Shown piece after piece: positions 8,020 through 17,000 of a stretch of DNA of 64,000 nucleotides. A program made the translations under genes and the position numbers. Under the pieces are notes generated by a model that had not been told where the DNA came from, ran no database searches, and worked only from the letters and a program-made list of their open reading frames with translations. Numbering within the stretch: the first letter of the stretch is position 1; every line of letters begins with the position of its first letter. This DNA comes from Cytobacillus sp. IB215665 (GTDB lineage Bacteria > Bacillota > Bacilli > Bacillales > SM2101), in the NCBI RefSeq assembly GCF_033963835.1, contig NZ_JAXBME010000005.1, positions 62,001 through 126,000 on the forward strand. Direction: 5' to 3'.

Positions 8020-9413
8020 GAAGTCTCAACTTCTTTCATGTATTTTGCTAGGAATAGTTCAACACTTACATGATCATCATAAATAATAGCCTTTTTGACT
8101 AGTAGTTTAATCAACTTAAATAAATCCAGTTTTTCGAGGTCATGAACAAAATCAAATATCATAGCTTTTATGTCTTTTATCTCATACTTTAGTTTTAAAA
8201 GACTTGCAAGGTCATTATTTATCAAGTTGTATTGTTTTTTTAATTTATAGATTTCTTTTAAAATTTGTTGGTAATTGAATCCTTTTGACTTTCCTCTAAT
8301 GCTAATTTCTATAGATAAATCGTCACAACGTTTTGAGATTTTCTTTTGTTCTCGAACTAATTCCTTACTTCTAAGTTTAATCCCTTCTTCCATTAATCTC
8401 TTAGAAATGCTTGGGCTAATATTCTCCACATGTTCTAACACTGTTTGTGTAATTACATCATTAAATTCCTTAATGTCCATAAAATTTCTCTTATGCTTAG
8501 AACTGCAAACAAAGTAGCCAACATCAAGTACGTTTTTCTTCTTATGTTTCATAACTTGTTTACACATCCCACACTGTGGAATGAATTGGATCTCTGCATT
8601 GACATCATGAACTTTATTTTTGTATTGGGTGTAGAAGCTATTAATAATTTCATTAACTTCAGTAAACAATTTTAAACTAATGATAGGTTCCACATAAGAA
8701 AGTGGTTGATATCCACCACCATGTGATTTATGATGTCCAGAATAAAAAGGATTTCTAAGTATTTTTAATATCTTATCAACATTGTTTATTCCTTTTCTAC
8801 GCTTAATGAGGACTTCAAAAAATTGATCTTCATTTTCAACTTGTTTTAAATCATTAAATAATACTTCAATAGATTTTTTTTGCTCATGATTAATAACATA
8901 CTTTACATTTTCTTTTCCTTGTTCTTTTCCTTTTATGCGTTTATATCCGAATATTCTAGAGGGATACAGCATTCGAGCATCAGCTGTACGAGTCCGAATG
9001 TTTTCACCTTCAACTTGACTAAATATCCCATACAATGCTTCAACACTTAGTTTTCCACTAAAGGGTGGTTCATTACTTGCGGTGTAAACTACTTCAACAC
9101 CATTGTTGAAAAATATTCTATTAATATCCACACACTCATAAAAGTTTCTAAACAAACGATCGCGTTTATAGACAATTAATTTTTTAACCTTTCCATTTTT
9201 AATTAAATCAATGACCTTCATTAAATCTGATCTTTTAGTCATAGGGAGTTGTGTAGCTGATACATCTTTATCACGGAAAAAATGAATTAAATCTTCATCA
9301 CCATTCAATCCGATTGATTTCAAATACCTTATAGCAGCAGTTTCTTGGAGTTCAAGACTTTGTGTTGCAGAACTTACACGTCCATAAACTGCAATAATAT
9401 TAAGTTCTTCCAT
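8016..9413 (-). CDS. Large serine recombinase 3
   Basis: A 465-residue serine recombinase. The catalytic context is VYGRVSSATQ with Ser14, and the conserved arginines lie in KRDRLFRN near residue 90. A recombinase domain is followed by a short zinc ribbon (CGMCKQVM...YFVCSS) and a coiled-coil C-terminal part ending in a lysine-rich helix. It is first of the two overlapping recombinase genes and is preceded at 16 bases by a 52-residue ORF with a strong RBS. Together with recombinases 1 and 2 it forms a three-recombinase module at the element edge. The substrate sites are unknown. Confidence 0.9.
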   Translation of the reverse strand: MEELNIIAVYGRVSSATQSLELQETAAIRYLKSIGLNGDEDLIHFFRDKDVSATQLPMTKRSDLMKVIDLIKNGKVKKLIVYKRDRLFRNFYECVDINRIFFNNGVEVVYTASNEPPFSGKLSVEALYGIFSQVEGENIRTRTADARMLYPSRIFGYKRIKGKEQGKENVKYVINHEQKKSIEVLFNDLKQVENEDQFFEVLIKRRKGINNVDKILKILRNPFYSGHHKSHGGGYQPLSYVEPIISLKLFTEVNEIINSFYTQYKNKVHDVNAEIQFIPQCGMCKQVMKHKKKNVLDVGYFVCSSKHKRNFMDIKEFNDVITQTVLEHVENISPSISKRLMEEGIKLRSKELVREQKKISKRCDDLSIEISIRGKSKGFNYQQILKEIYKLKKQYNLINNDLASLLKLKYEIKDIKAMIFDFVHDLEKLDLFKLIKLLVKKAIIYDDHVSVELFLAKYMKEVETS

Positions 9414-9428
9414 AAAATGTTCCTTTCA

Positions 9429-9587
9429 TTATAGGTTTTTACTAATTAAAAGAGTTCGAAGTTTATCATCATCACGAGTTAAGTGGTTTAAAAGTGCCTT
9501 TTCAATGAATCGCTCTAGCCATAATTCAGATTCTGAAGACAATTCTTCTGAATAGGTGACTTTTACAACTCTGTACTTTTCACTCAT
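9429..9587 (-). CDS. 52-residue protein upstream of recombinase 3
   Basis: Minus-strand ORF with ATG 9587 behind a consensus GGAGG (ACTGGAGGGATAAATATG) and stop TAA at 9429, 15 bases before recombinase 3. The protein starts MSEKYRVVKVTYSEELSSES and is predicted helical with mixed charge (ELWLERFIEKALLNHL). No family was recognised. RBS quality and tight spacing to the recombinases make it a probable gene of the same operon. Confidence 0.65.
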   Translation of the reverse strand: MSEKYRVVKVTYSEELSSESELWLERFIEKALLNHLTRDDDKLRTLLISKNL

Positions 9588-9670
9588 ATTTATCCCTCCA
9601 GTAAAAATGGTTGATATCCATCTTAGCCTGAAGGGACATTATTTATACCAGTGAGAATTTACTTCCTTTA

Positions 9671-9799
9671 TCACTCTGAATCAATCTCTAGAGATAATTG
9701 AGATCCTTCATTTTGTTTGATATTTTTACCCTTTCTAGGTTTAATAACTACCTTAGTTTCATAGCCGGGAATTTTTAGCTTTTCTATTATTTGGTTCAT
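9671..9799 (-). CDS. 42-residue lysine-rich small ORF
   Basis: Minus-strand ORF with ATG 9799 preceded by AAAGAGG at about nine bases, ending TGA at 9671. It overlaps the preceding 52-codon ORF by 41 bases in another frame. The product (starting MNQIIEKLKIPGYETKVVIK) has a basic patch PRKGKNIK in its second half. Function is unknown. The overlapping layout mirrors that of the two leader ORFs before recombinase 1. Confidence 0.45.
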   Translation of the reverse strand: MNQIIEKLKIPGYETKVVIKPRKGKNIKQNEGSQLSLEIDSE

Positions 9800-9917
9800 A
9801 ATCCCAACCTCTTTGCCGGATAAACAATTTGATTATGGCTTTGGATATACCGTCAGATTCACATTGTTCTAAACAACGATAGTGCCATATAAGACTGCGC
9901 TTTCCAATATCCATCAT
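9759..9917 (-). CDS. 52-residue first ORF of the recombinase 2/3 operon
   Basis: A longer open frame begins at 9950, but the ATG at 9917 follows GGAGG at nine bases and is the likely start. The product begins MMDIGKRSLIWHYRCLEQCE and is a compact helical, basic protein with two cysteines. No family was recognised. It is the promoter-proximal ORF of the run 9917 to 6505, with small ORFs, then recombinase 3, then recombinase 2. Confidence 0.5.
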   Translation of the reverse strand: MMDIGKRSLIWHYRCLEQCESDGISKAIIKLFIRQRGWDYEPNNRKAKNSRL

Positions 9918-9946
9918 CGAGGAAGTCCTCCTTTCTATATTTTTAT

Positions 9947-9960
9947 ACACTGAGTAGTGT
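9947..9960. promoter_or_regulatory. Possible operator before the recombinase 2/3 operon
   Basis: An inverted repeat ACACT-GAGT-AGTGT lies just upstream of the RBS of the first small ORF, in AT-rich DNA where the minus-strand promoter must lie. A repressor or recombinase autoregulatory site is possible. The repeat is short, so the call is weak. Confidence 0.3.
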
Positions 9961-10439
9961 GTAAATATAATAATTAGTATTAATGAATATTCTTATAGGA
10001 CTTTTGGCTTATTTTTATCTTTATGTTTTGGAATCTATATTCTAATAAATAGAGGGACTAATTAAATCTGCTATATAAAGAACTCCATAAACGCTTCAAT
10101 TTAACTGTAATTACCGTTTCAAAAAGTAATAGGATAAGAAAATAGATCAACCTGAAAATGATTGGTTGACCTCCTAATAGGATTTGATGAAAAGATAATG
10201 TTCTTAAAAGAATAATTAAGTTGTTAAAAGTGATAGTGATTTTATTACCTAGTAGACTAAATACTACGTAACAAATAATTTTATTTGTGGAATTATGTAC
10301 TTAAAGAAATGCAATTTTATTAATTTGATTATTTCGCAAACGGGGCCATATTGTTGAATAATAAAATTAATAAATGATGTTAAAATTTAGAAAAGAGTTA
10401 TTAGGTAAGATTTAAGAAATTGGGAAAAAGGGTGTTTGT
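9961..10439. other. AT-rich spacer, no gene seen
   Basis: About 480 bases between divergent transcription units. A small inverted repeat TCAACC/GGTTGA lies near 10149-10169. No coding frame with RBS and no recognised element was seen. The promoters for the recombinase operon (minus) and for the hydrolase pseudogene (plus) must fall here. Confidence 0.4.
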
Positions 10440-11215
10440 ATGAAGAAATGGGAAAGGGAATATCTTGTAACAGAGCGTGGTGTATTTGAAATATATAAAA
10501 AGAGTAATGGGGAACCTCTTTGTGTTACTCACCATTACTCTGAATTTAATGAGACAGGAGATTATTTTGCAGAAACCTTTACCCAATTTTATAAAGTGAT
10601 CTTAGTAAATTTAAGAGAGGTAGGTAATTCAGAAAAGGCAAACGAACCCTATCAGTTATGCTTATTGGAAACTGTTTTTGACTTAGAAGCAATCCGTGAA
10701 TCACTAGGTTTTGAAAGGTGGGGATTTGCAGGCCATTCAAGGGGAGGAATGTTGGGTATTATTTATGGTATTTATTTTTCCAACCATTTAAATTTCAATG
10801 TTATAGTTGGGGCAGCAGCAAAGGAATATATGACGTTCTCCATAGATTGCATTTATAATTCAGCACACCCACAATTTCACGAATGCAAGAACTAAGTGAA
10901 CTATTAAAAAAGCCCAACTTATCAATAGAAGAAAGAAATGAACTAAAAGTTGCGAGAACAAAACTATCTTTATTTGAACCTGCAAGGTATGATGAATATT
11001 TTTCATTAAATATTAGTAAATAAATGTAAGAAATTAGGTTGAACTACTTTAGTAGAGAAGTGCAAGTAAATGATGTAACAAAAAAATTGAAATATATAAC
11101 AACACCCACATTAATAATTTGTGGTAGATATGATGTACAATGTCCGATAAAGTACTCTCTTGAAATGAGTGAGAATATACCTAACTCAGTAACATTGAAA
11201 ACATTGGCATGTTAA
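10440..11215 (+). pseudogene. Frameshifted alpha/beta hydrolase (proline iminopeptidase-like)
   Basis: The first 151 codons, from ATG 10440 with AAAGGGTG as RBS, encode the N-terminal half of an alpha/beta hydrolase, including the nucleophile elbow GHSRGG (Ser near residue 100). At about 10880 the frame breaks. The continuation reads in another frame as MQELSELLKKPNLSIEERNE and later TPTLIICGRYDVQCP, the strand carrying the catalytic Asp, and it ends before the histidine is reached in frame. At least two lesions are present. S33-type peptidases or hydrolases of 280-300 residues are the closest match by layout. The gene appears dead and may be a relic of cargo in the acquired region. Confidence 0.7.
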
Positions 11216-11231
11216 GATATTCTCATTCAAT

Positions 11232-11266
11232 AAAAAAACGGGTTGATTAAGGCAACTGGTTTTTTA
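11232..11266 (+). terminator. Terminator after the hydrolase pseudogene
   Basis: An A-rich arm (AAAAAACGGGTTG) pairs with CAACTGGTTTTTT across a short loop, with one mismatch and a wobble, ending in a T-run on the plus strand. Confidence 0.5.
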
Positions 11267-11284
11267 ATGTCATATTGTTAAACC

Positions 11285-11516
11285 AGATTGTACTGGTTCG
11301 TGGATGAAGGAGAGCTACATACATCTGCTATTCAATATTTGATAGGAACGGAGCCTATTCCGAATATTTGGGGGAATTATTAATAGTAAACAATTTGATA
11401 AGTACAAGGCCATACATCCAGATGCAAAACCGTTGAAATATGGACCAGAGATGAAGAGTCAGTGGCGAAGGACATTAGATGAAGTGATTATACCTCTGAA
11501 TGATGAGTTGAGATAA
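11285..11516 (+). pseudogene. Remnant of an unidentified gene
   Basis: Two coding-looking pieces lie in different plus frames. The first reads YWFVDEGELHTSAIQYLIGT and stops soon after. The second reads DKYKAIHPDAKPLKYGPEMK and on to a TAA at 11514. They look like the C-terminal third of one frameshifted protein of unknown family. There is no start region. Confidence 0.35.
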
Positions 11517-12183
11517 ATACGTTTAAATAATTATGCAGTATGAATTTTGCATCGAATAACTATGAGTTTTACACCTTGAATTTGTGAAGATAAATATTTA
11601 TAGCATGACATAATTGTCATTTTGAGAATAAAAATAATGTTGAGTCAGAAGACTATAAATTCCTCCTTTGACTTAGTAAAATTTTTTCTTTAATCCATAT
11701 GTTATGTTTGAAATGAGTTTTTATGTTACAGTAGTTTCCTTTTTATGTGGGTGGAATATTGATTTCATTCTTGAAGAACTAGTGTCATAACTTAATAAAG
11801 TTTGATAATTTAAGACTTATAAGAAATTGGATTAATTGACCAATTTCTTTTTTGTCGATTAATACCTACCCAAAGTGAATAAAATAAATAGTAGTATAAA
11901 GGGGATTTGAACTCTTTAGTCAGAGGAAGAGGCCTTTCGCTCTAGTAGAAACAAGACATAAGTGCAAATCCTCCGTTTTTAAAAAGAAGCATTTTGGAAG
12001 CCTGAGTGCATCTGAATTTGAAAAATAGAAAGAAGAGGTGTACCTTAACTTTTGAAACATCTCCTAAAATTTTCAAAAATGCGTTATCCAAAACCTTATC
12101 CATCACCTCTAAAAAACATGTTAATTAATCTGAAATTAAATCTTACTTATTTTTAGCTTTTTCTATATATTGTCTTCTTTTTA
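11517..12183. other. Non-coding stretch
   Basis: Nothing supportable was seen. GGATTTG near 11904 and CAAATCC near 11969 form a distant inverted pair, but no tRNA fold could be built. The DNA immediately before 12184 is the 3' flank of the minus-strand nuclease gene. Confidence 0.35.
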
Positions 12184-13101
12184 TCAACTTGCATCGTAAG
12201 ACATATTTATTAAGCGTTTAGCTTTTTCCATATCTTCATCGTTTGAAATAACAACTTCCAAATCGCCAGTTCCGTAATGCCCTATGTTGCTAACATCACG
12301 GGTAAACCCTTGTTCTAAAGTAATTGTGTCGGACTTAACCTTTAAATAAAGTAGTACCTTTGCAGTCTGGGGATGTATTTCTACACAAGCAAAGTTTTTT
12401 ATGCGTTTAAATGCTATGTAATGTTTAAGGATTTTTATTTGTACGTCATCACCGAGAGCCATCATATAAGCTTTTAATGTTTCAAACCTATCGGTTAATT
12501 CCGTATTAGCTTGCTCTAAGTAATCAGATACAGTTTTTACTCGTGTATTACGTTCAGTTGGAGTAGGTGTATCTTCAGTAATATGCACCGTTTGTGCCGT
12601 TGTAGAGTTAACTAAATCAAGTAAAACAAAACCATCGTTATAATGTTTATATTGGTAAAGTTCAATATTTCTGTTTATTTGTTGTACAGCGTGTTCATCA
12701 TATTTAGTAAAACCGCCTGCAACACACAGTAAACGAGGACTATTCCAATCAATAAGATCCGCAACAGCTTCTCCGTACTTACGTAAAGTCATAAGTTCAA
12801 ATTCTGCTTTATGGTCAAGTAACCAATCCAAGTAAAATAGCCCTTGATTTATTACATTTTCGTTAACTGAACGCTTGTACTCAATAATTACGGGCGAATG
12901 GTTTTCGTCTATGCCTAGAGTATCAATACGCCCTGCATGGCGTTTCCCTGTACTATATTCAGAAGCTAAAAATCGAACACCTAAAAATGTTTCTAAATGC
13001 TGTTCGAATAAATGTTGTAATGATTTTTCAACAGCAACAGATTGCCCTTCTAATTCATCTACGGTATGCCCGTTTAGCCGAAACAATTTAATATCCCCCA
13101 C
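12184..13101 (-). CDS. PD-(D/E)XK nuclease-like protein with DUF5655 domain
   Basis: A 305-residue protein with a GTG start at 13101 behind a strong AAGGAGG. Residues 25-100 fit a PD-(D/E)XK nuclease core: Asp60 in GRIDTLGID and Glu74-x-Lys76 in VIIEYKR, after a conserved ASEYSTGKRHAG stretch. The C-terminal third (LKAYMMALGDDVQ...AFKRIKNFACVEIHP...GTGDLEVVISN) matches the DUF5655 type often fused to such nuclease domains. Substrate and target are unknown. The gene stands alone between a decayed hydrolase and the restriction-modification pair, so a role in DNA defence is plausible by context. No partner methylase is adjacent on the same strand. Confidence 0.75.
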   Translation of the reverse strand: MGDIKLFRLNGHTVDELEGQSVAVEKSLQHLFEQHLETFLGVRFLASEYSTGKRHAGRIDTLGIDENHSPVIIEYKRSVNENVINQGLFYLDWLLDHKAEFELMTLRKYGEAVADLIDWNSPRLLCVAGGFTKYDEHAVQQINRNIELYQYKHYNDGFVLLDLVNSTTAQTVHITEDTPTPTERNTRVKTVSDYLEQANTELTDRFETLKAYMMALGDDVQIKILKHYIAFKRIKNFACVEIHPQTAKVLLYLKVKSDTITLEQGFTRDVSNIGHYGTGDLEVVISNDEDMEKAKRLINMSYDAS

Positions 13102-13900
13102 GTTACAATCCTCCTTACGTTTACAATTATACCATTAAAAAATAGTATATTCTTCATGTAAAGTAATACTTCTATGTAGAGAGGAGCTGCTCTTTATTAT
13201 TGTAGGCATTGGAAAGGTGTGGTCCAATTCTATTTTTTTCTCCTAAATAATATTGGTGATACAAATGGCGTTTGGGTTTTGAAAATGGTTCATAAGTGGT
13301 AAAGCAATAATTCACAATGAGTTGGTTTTAAAGTTGGTGATAAATAAATCCTCCGCTTCGTTTAAGATTTTTTAGTTCTCGCATCTGGAATTCTCTATAG
13401 GGATAAAATTTGTTTGAATTAGATGAAAGAATAGATAATGGGTAAATATGAGCCAAGTAAAAAAGGAAGGAGTTTTTATTATAATAATGGAAGGTTCGAG
13501 TTAGAGTTTGAAGATAAGTTAATATTTTTCATAATTATTTCTTATGAAAATAAGTAGAATAAATATTGGAATCCGAAGATAGGGATCGATGATTTTTAAG
13601 AGAAATTGCTTCAAGTATCAAAAGGTTAATTCTATAGCCAAAGATCAAAAGTCAATACTAGAGATTCCTAATGATAGTATCAACATATCTTGATATCATA
13701 ACTTAGTGTATGGAAAGTACCCGATTGATTACAAAAATAACCACCTAAAGAAAATTGTCTAGTTAGGTGTTGACAGTCCAGAAACCCCAGTAAAGTTTAG
13801 GGATTATTAAGTAAATTAATGCCTAAACTAATAATGCGACTACAGATACGATTACTAAGATGCTTATTTATGATGTTTAGAGTTTCGTAATCTGACATAA
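13102..13900. other. Spacer with only a doubtful 39-codon ORF
   Basis: About 800 bases between two minus-strand genes. The only readable piece is a plus-strand ORF at 13438-13557 beginning MGKYEPSKKGRSFYYNNGRF, which has no convincing RBS and may be a gene fragment. The rest is broken in all frames and AT-rich. Confidence 0.35.
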
Positions 13901-13938
13901 GAGGCTATTCCCATTTAACTGGGGATAGCCTCTTTAGT
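13901..13938. terminator. Terminator downstream of the restriction-modification operon
   Basis: A 12-bp stem GAGGCTATTCCC / GGGGATAGCCTC (one G-T pair), loop ATTTAACT, is followed by TTTAGTTT on plus and TTATGTC on minus. It lies 70 bases past the end of the minus-strand methylase/helicase gene. Confidence 0.7.
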
Positions 13939-14007
13939 TTAACTTAATATGTTTAAGTTTTATAGATAACAGTTGCCTTATAAAATTTATTAAAATAACT
14001 GCTTAAA

Positions 14008-17000
14008 TTACATTGCTTTAATTCTTCTTTCAATATGGTTAATTTCTTCATCAGAAAGCCCATACTTTTTATACAATTGGTTATCTACCTCTTGAACAGA
14101 TGTAGACCAATCAATATCTGAGTTGTTTGTGAAATCTTGAAGAGGAACAAACCTATACGTATTTCTAGTCCCATGTTGACTATTTTTAGCCAAGCTATGC
14201 AAAAATCTTACAAATTTAGATTTCAAATATTTAGCTAAAGAGATTGAGCCATTTTCATTTAATTCTAATTCAGCACCAATTACTAAATATGTTTCAGTAC
14301 ATATTGAATTAGGACTAGCAACAATTGTGTTTAGATTATCATCGTTTAACTCAGTTCCTATATTATTAGAGTAGGGTGTTAACACTTTCCATTTATTAAT
14401 CCACGTCGAATTTTTTTCAATCTCTGTAAACTCAATATATCCAACTTTACCTTTATTAGCATAGCATTTAATCGGTTCATTCAATAAATGACTTTCATTT
14501 TTAAATTTACTATTCTTAGTAAAGTTAGTAGAAAATCCAAATGGGTTACGAGCAGATACATACTCCATTAAGCTTTTCTTATCACTGCAATTAATTTTAT
14601 CCAAAATAGATATAGCACCTGAGTCTCTTATTAAGATATCAGAATCTTTATATTTCAATGACCTAGAAATACCACTAATAATTGTGTTGTTTTTATATGT
14701 TACAACTCGCGTAAGATTATGTCTATTATCATAATTCCTATCCCACAAGAAGTAACATACACCACCTCTAATATTTGTATTGGGGAAAATATCTTCTGGT
14801 GTAAGCCAATCATGCAATTCTCTAAGATGGATGTCATTTAACATTTGATCTCGGAAATCATCTAACCTTTTTCCACCTACATACCATCGTGTCGGGATAA
14901 TGAATGATAATATTTCTGGGTTAAGTTCTTTAGCTAAACTTACAAAATTTTGATAGATGGGACTAGCACTTGCCTGTGCTCCTCCATCTTTTTCTTGATA
15001 TGGTGGATTACCAATAATTACATCAAACTTCAAATCCTCATCTCCATATAATTCTCGTAACTTTTCTTTAACAAGGCCATTCTTTGTGTATTCAGTTAAA
15101 TCACATTCTATTATATTTTTAATCGAAATGTCATTAAAATCGGCAAATATATAATTTTTCACTATGTTGTAAATGATATTACTTGGTGCACATGCATAAA
15201 CTTGATTTTCGAGTATCCACTTAATTCTTTCTTTTGAATTTGGGATCTGTTCTTTTAACCCTTCATTCAAGCGTTTAACAATTTCTGTTATATATAGACC
15301 ACTCTTTGTATCTAAATCAACGAACTTAACATTGTAATTACTAAAGATATTAGGGTTATTTTCCTCGACCAAATCAACCATCAATTTTACAACTTTTCTA
15401 GGAGTAAAAATTTGATTGGTTTGTTGTGGTGGAATATAATCAAAAATATCTTCAGTAAGTGTTTCATCAAAGTAGTTTGATAATATTTTCCTCTTATTTA
15501 AGAACTCTTTGATACTTGCATCAAAAACAACTTCATTGAATAAACCATGCACTTTACGATTATTCCCATCTTCATCTACATAGTCAAACCCATCACGTAG
15601 TTTTTTAAACTCATCAAGGGTTATGCTTGTCAATTCCTCGAAGGTTGGTTCATCAATATTTTCTTCAAAACTAGATAAAGTCGTCTCCCCATCACCATAG
15701 GCCATAAGGAATGCAGGAATAGTTCTAGCAAAACCACGCAAGTGATCTCGAACGTCATCTTCAGTGGTTTTTTTCTTCTTCTCTTCTACTTTGACAATTT
15801 GTTTTTCAACTGCTGTTTCAACTGATTCGCTTACTTCTGTATTTAGATTTTCAGTAAAAGTTTTATTTACTTCAACTTTCTTCTGTTCGTATTCCTTTTT
15901 CAGTTGCTCTACTTTAACTTCATCATGAGCTTTTTGGGCGGTATGAATTTGTTCAGTGAAATCTTGTTCGATTTCTTGAACTTGACTGTGATACGATTCT
16001 ATATTTTTCTCAACCACATCTTTAATTGTCGAAGTTACTTCATTTTTTGCTTTATTCGTTTGAGTTTTATTCAACTGAAATGTTTCTTTTAACTTGCTAA
16101 ACCCTCTATCTAGAGTGTCATTAATTTCATTTGTAATAGTTGTAACTTCAGGCATATCCGGAATATCTGGGGATTCCATCACTTTATAGATTGCATCACC
16201 GAATATATCTTTTGTATTGTTAATAACAATGTCTGACGGTACATCAATGTTTCCATCATCATCAATCATCGGCTTAGTTACGTTGATTTCTCTATGGTCT
16301 GTCAAACGTTTGTTCTTTTCAGGTTTAATCTTATCAAGGATTTCCTTAAATGGTGAATTTCCTCTAAAAATACTTGAGATATTCGCAAATAATAGGTTAC
16401 TCATGAAACTGCGTTTTACAACCTCTGTTGAGGTGATTTGTGTTGGTATAGTTAAGACTTCAGTTGCATCTAACTCGTGCATATTTCCTTCATTATCTTC
16501 ACCAATAACTGGGAAGAAATTCAATAGCTTTTTAATCTTTTTCTTGCGTTCCTCACTCGCTTTGGAGCTACCACTTGATAAGTTATTAGCTAATTCGTCA
16601 AATAGCAATAGCGTTCGTTCTGGTGCGAAATCGAAAATATAGGCATTTTCTTTTCGATAAAGCTTACCGTCCTGAACAAACTCATAAGGGTTTTGGGCAC
16701 GGAAAGCGGCTTGGAAGTATAAACTAGGCGACTTAATGTTGCTAAGCATAAGCACTGCAGACCATTCAGGAATTGTTATACCCGTTGTGAGCTGACCAAC
16801 GGATAAAGTTATTGATTTATTGTTTTCATAAATTGCCTTTTTAACCTTATCAAAACTCTTCTCATTCTTCTTGAGGTCTTGTCCTTCTTCCTCAATGTTC
16901 GGTTCCTTGTCAATGCTTATTCCATCACCAGCTGCTAGTATAATCCTATATTCACCAAAAACAGGGTGAGATTTCAACAACTTTTCAAGTGCTTTCGCAG

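Noticed and set aside
11880-11990. tRNA-like or attachment-site remnant (GGATTTG...CAAATCC)
   Set aside because: No cloverleaf, anticodon stem or CCA-compatible acceptor could be built.
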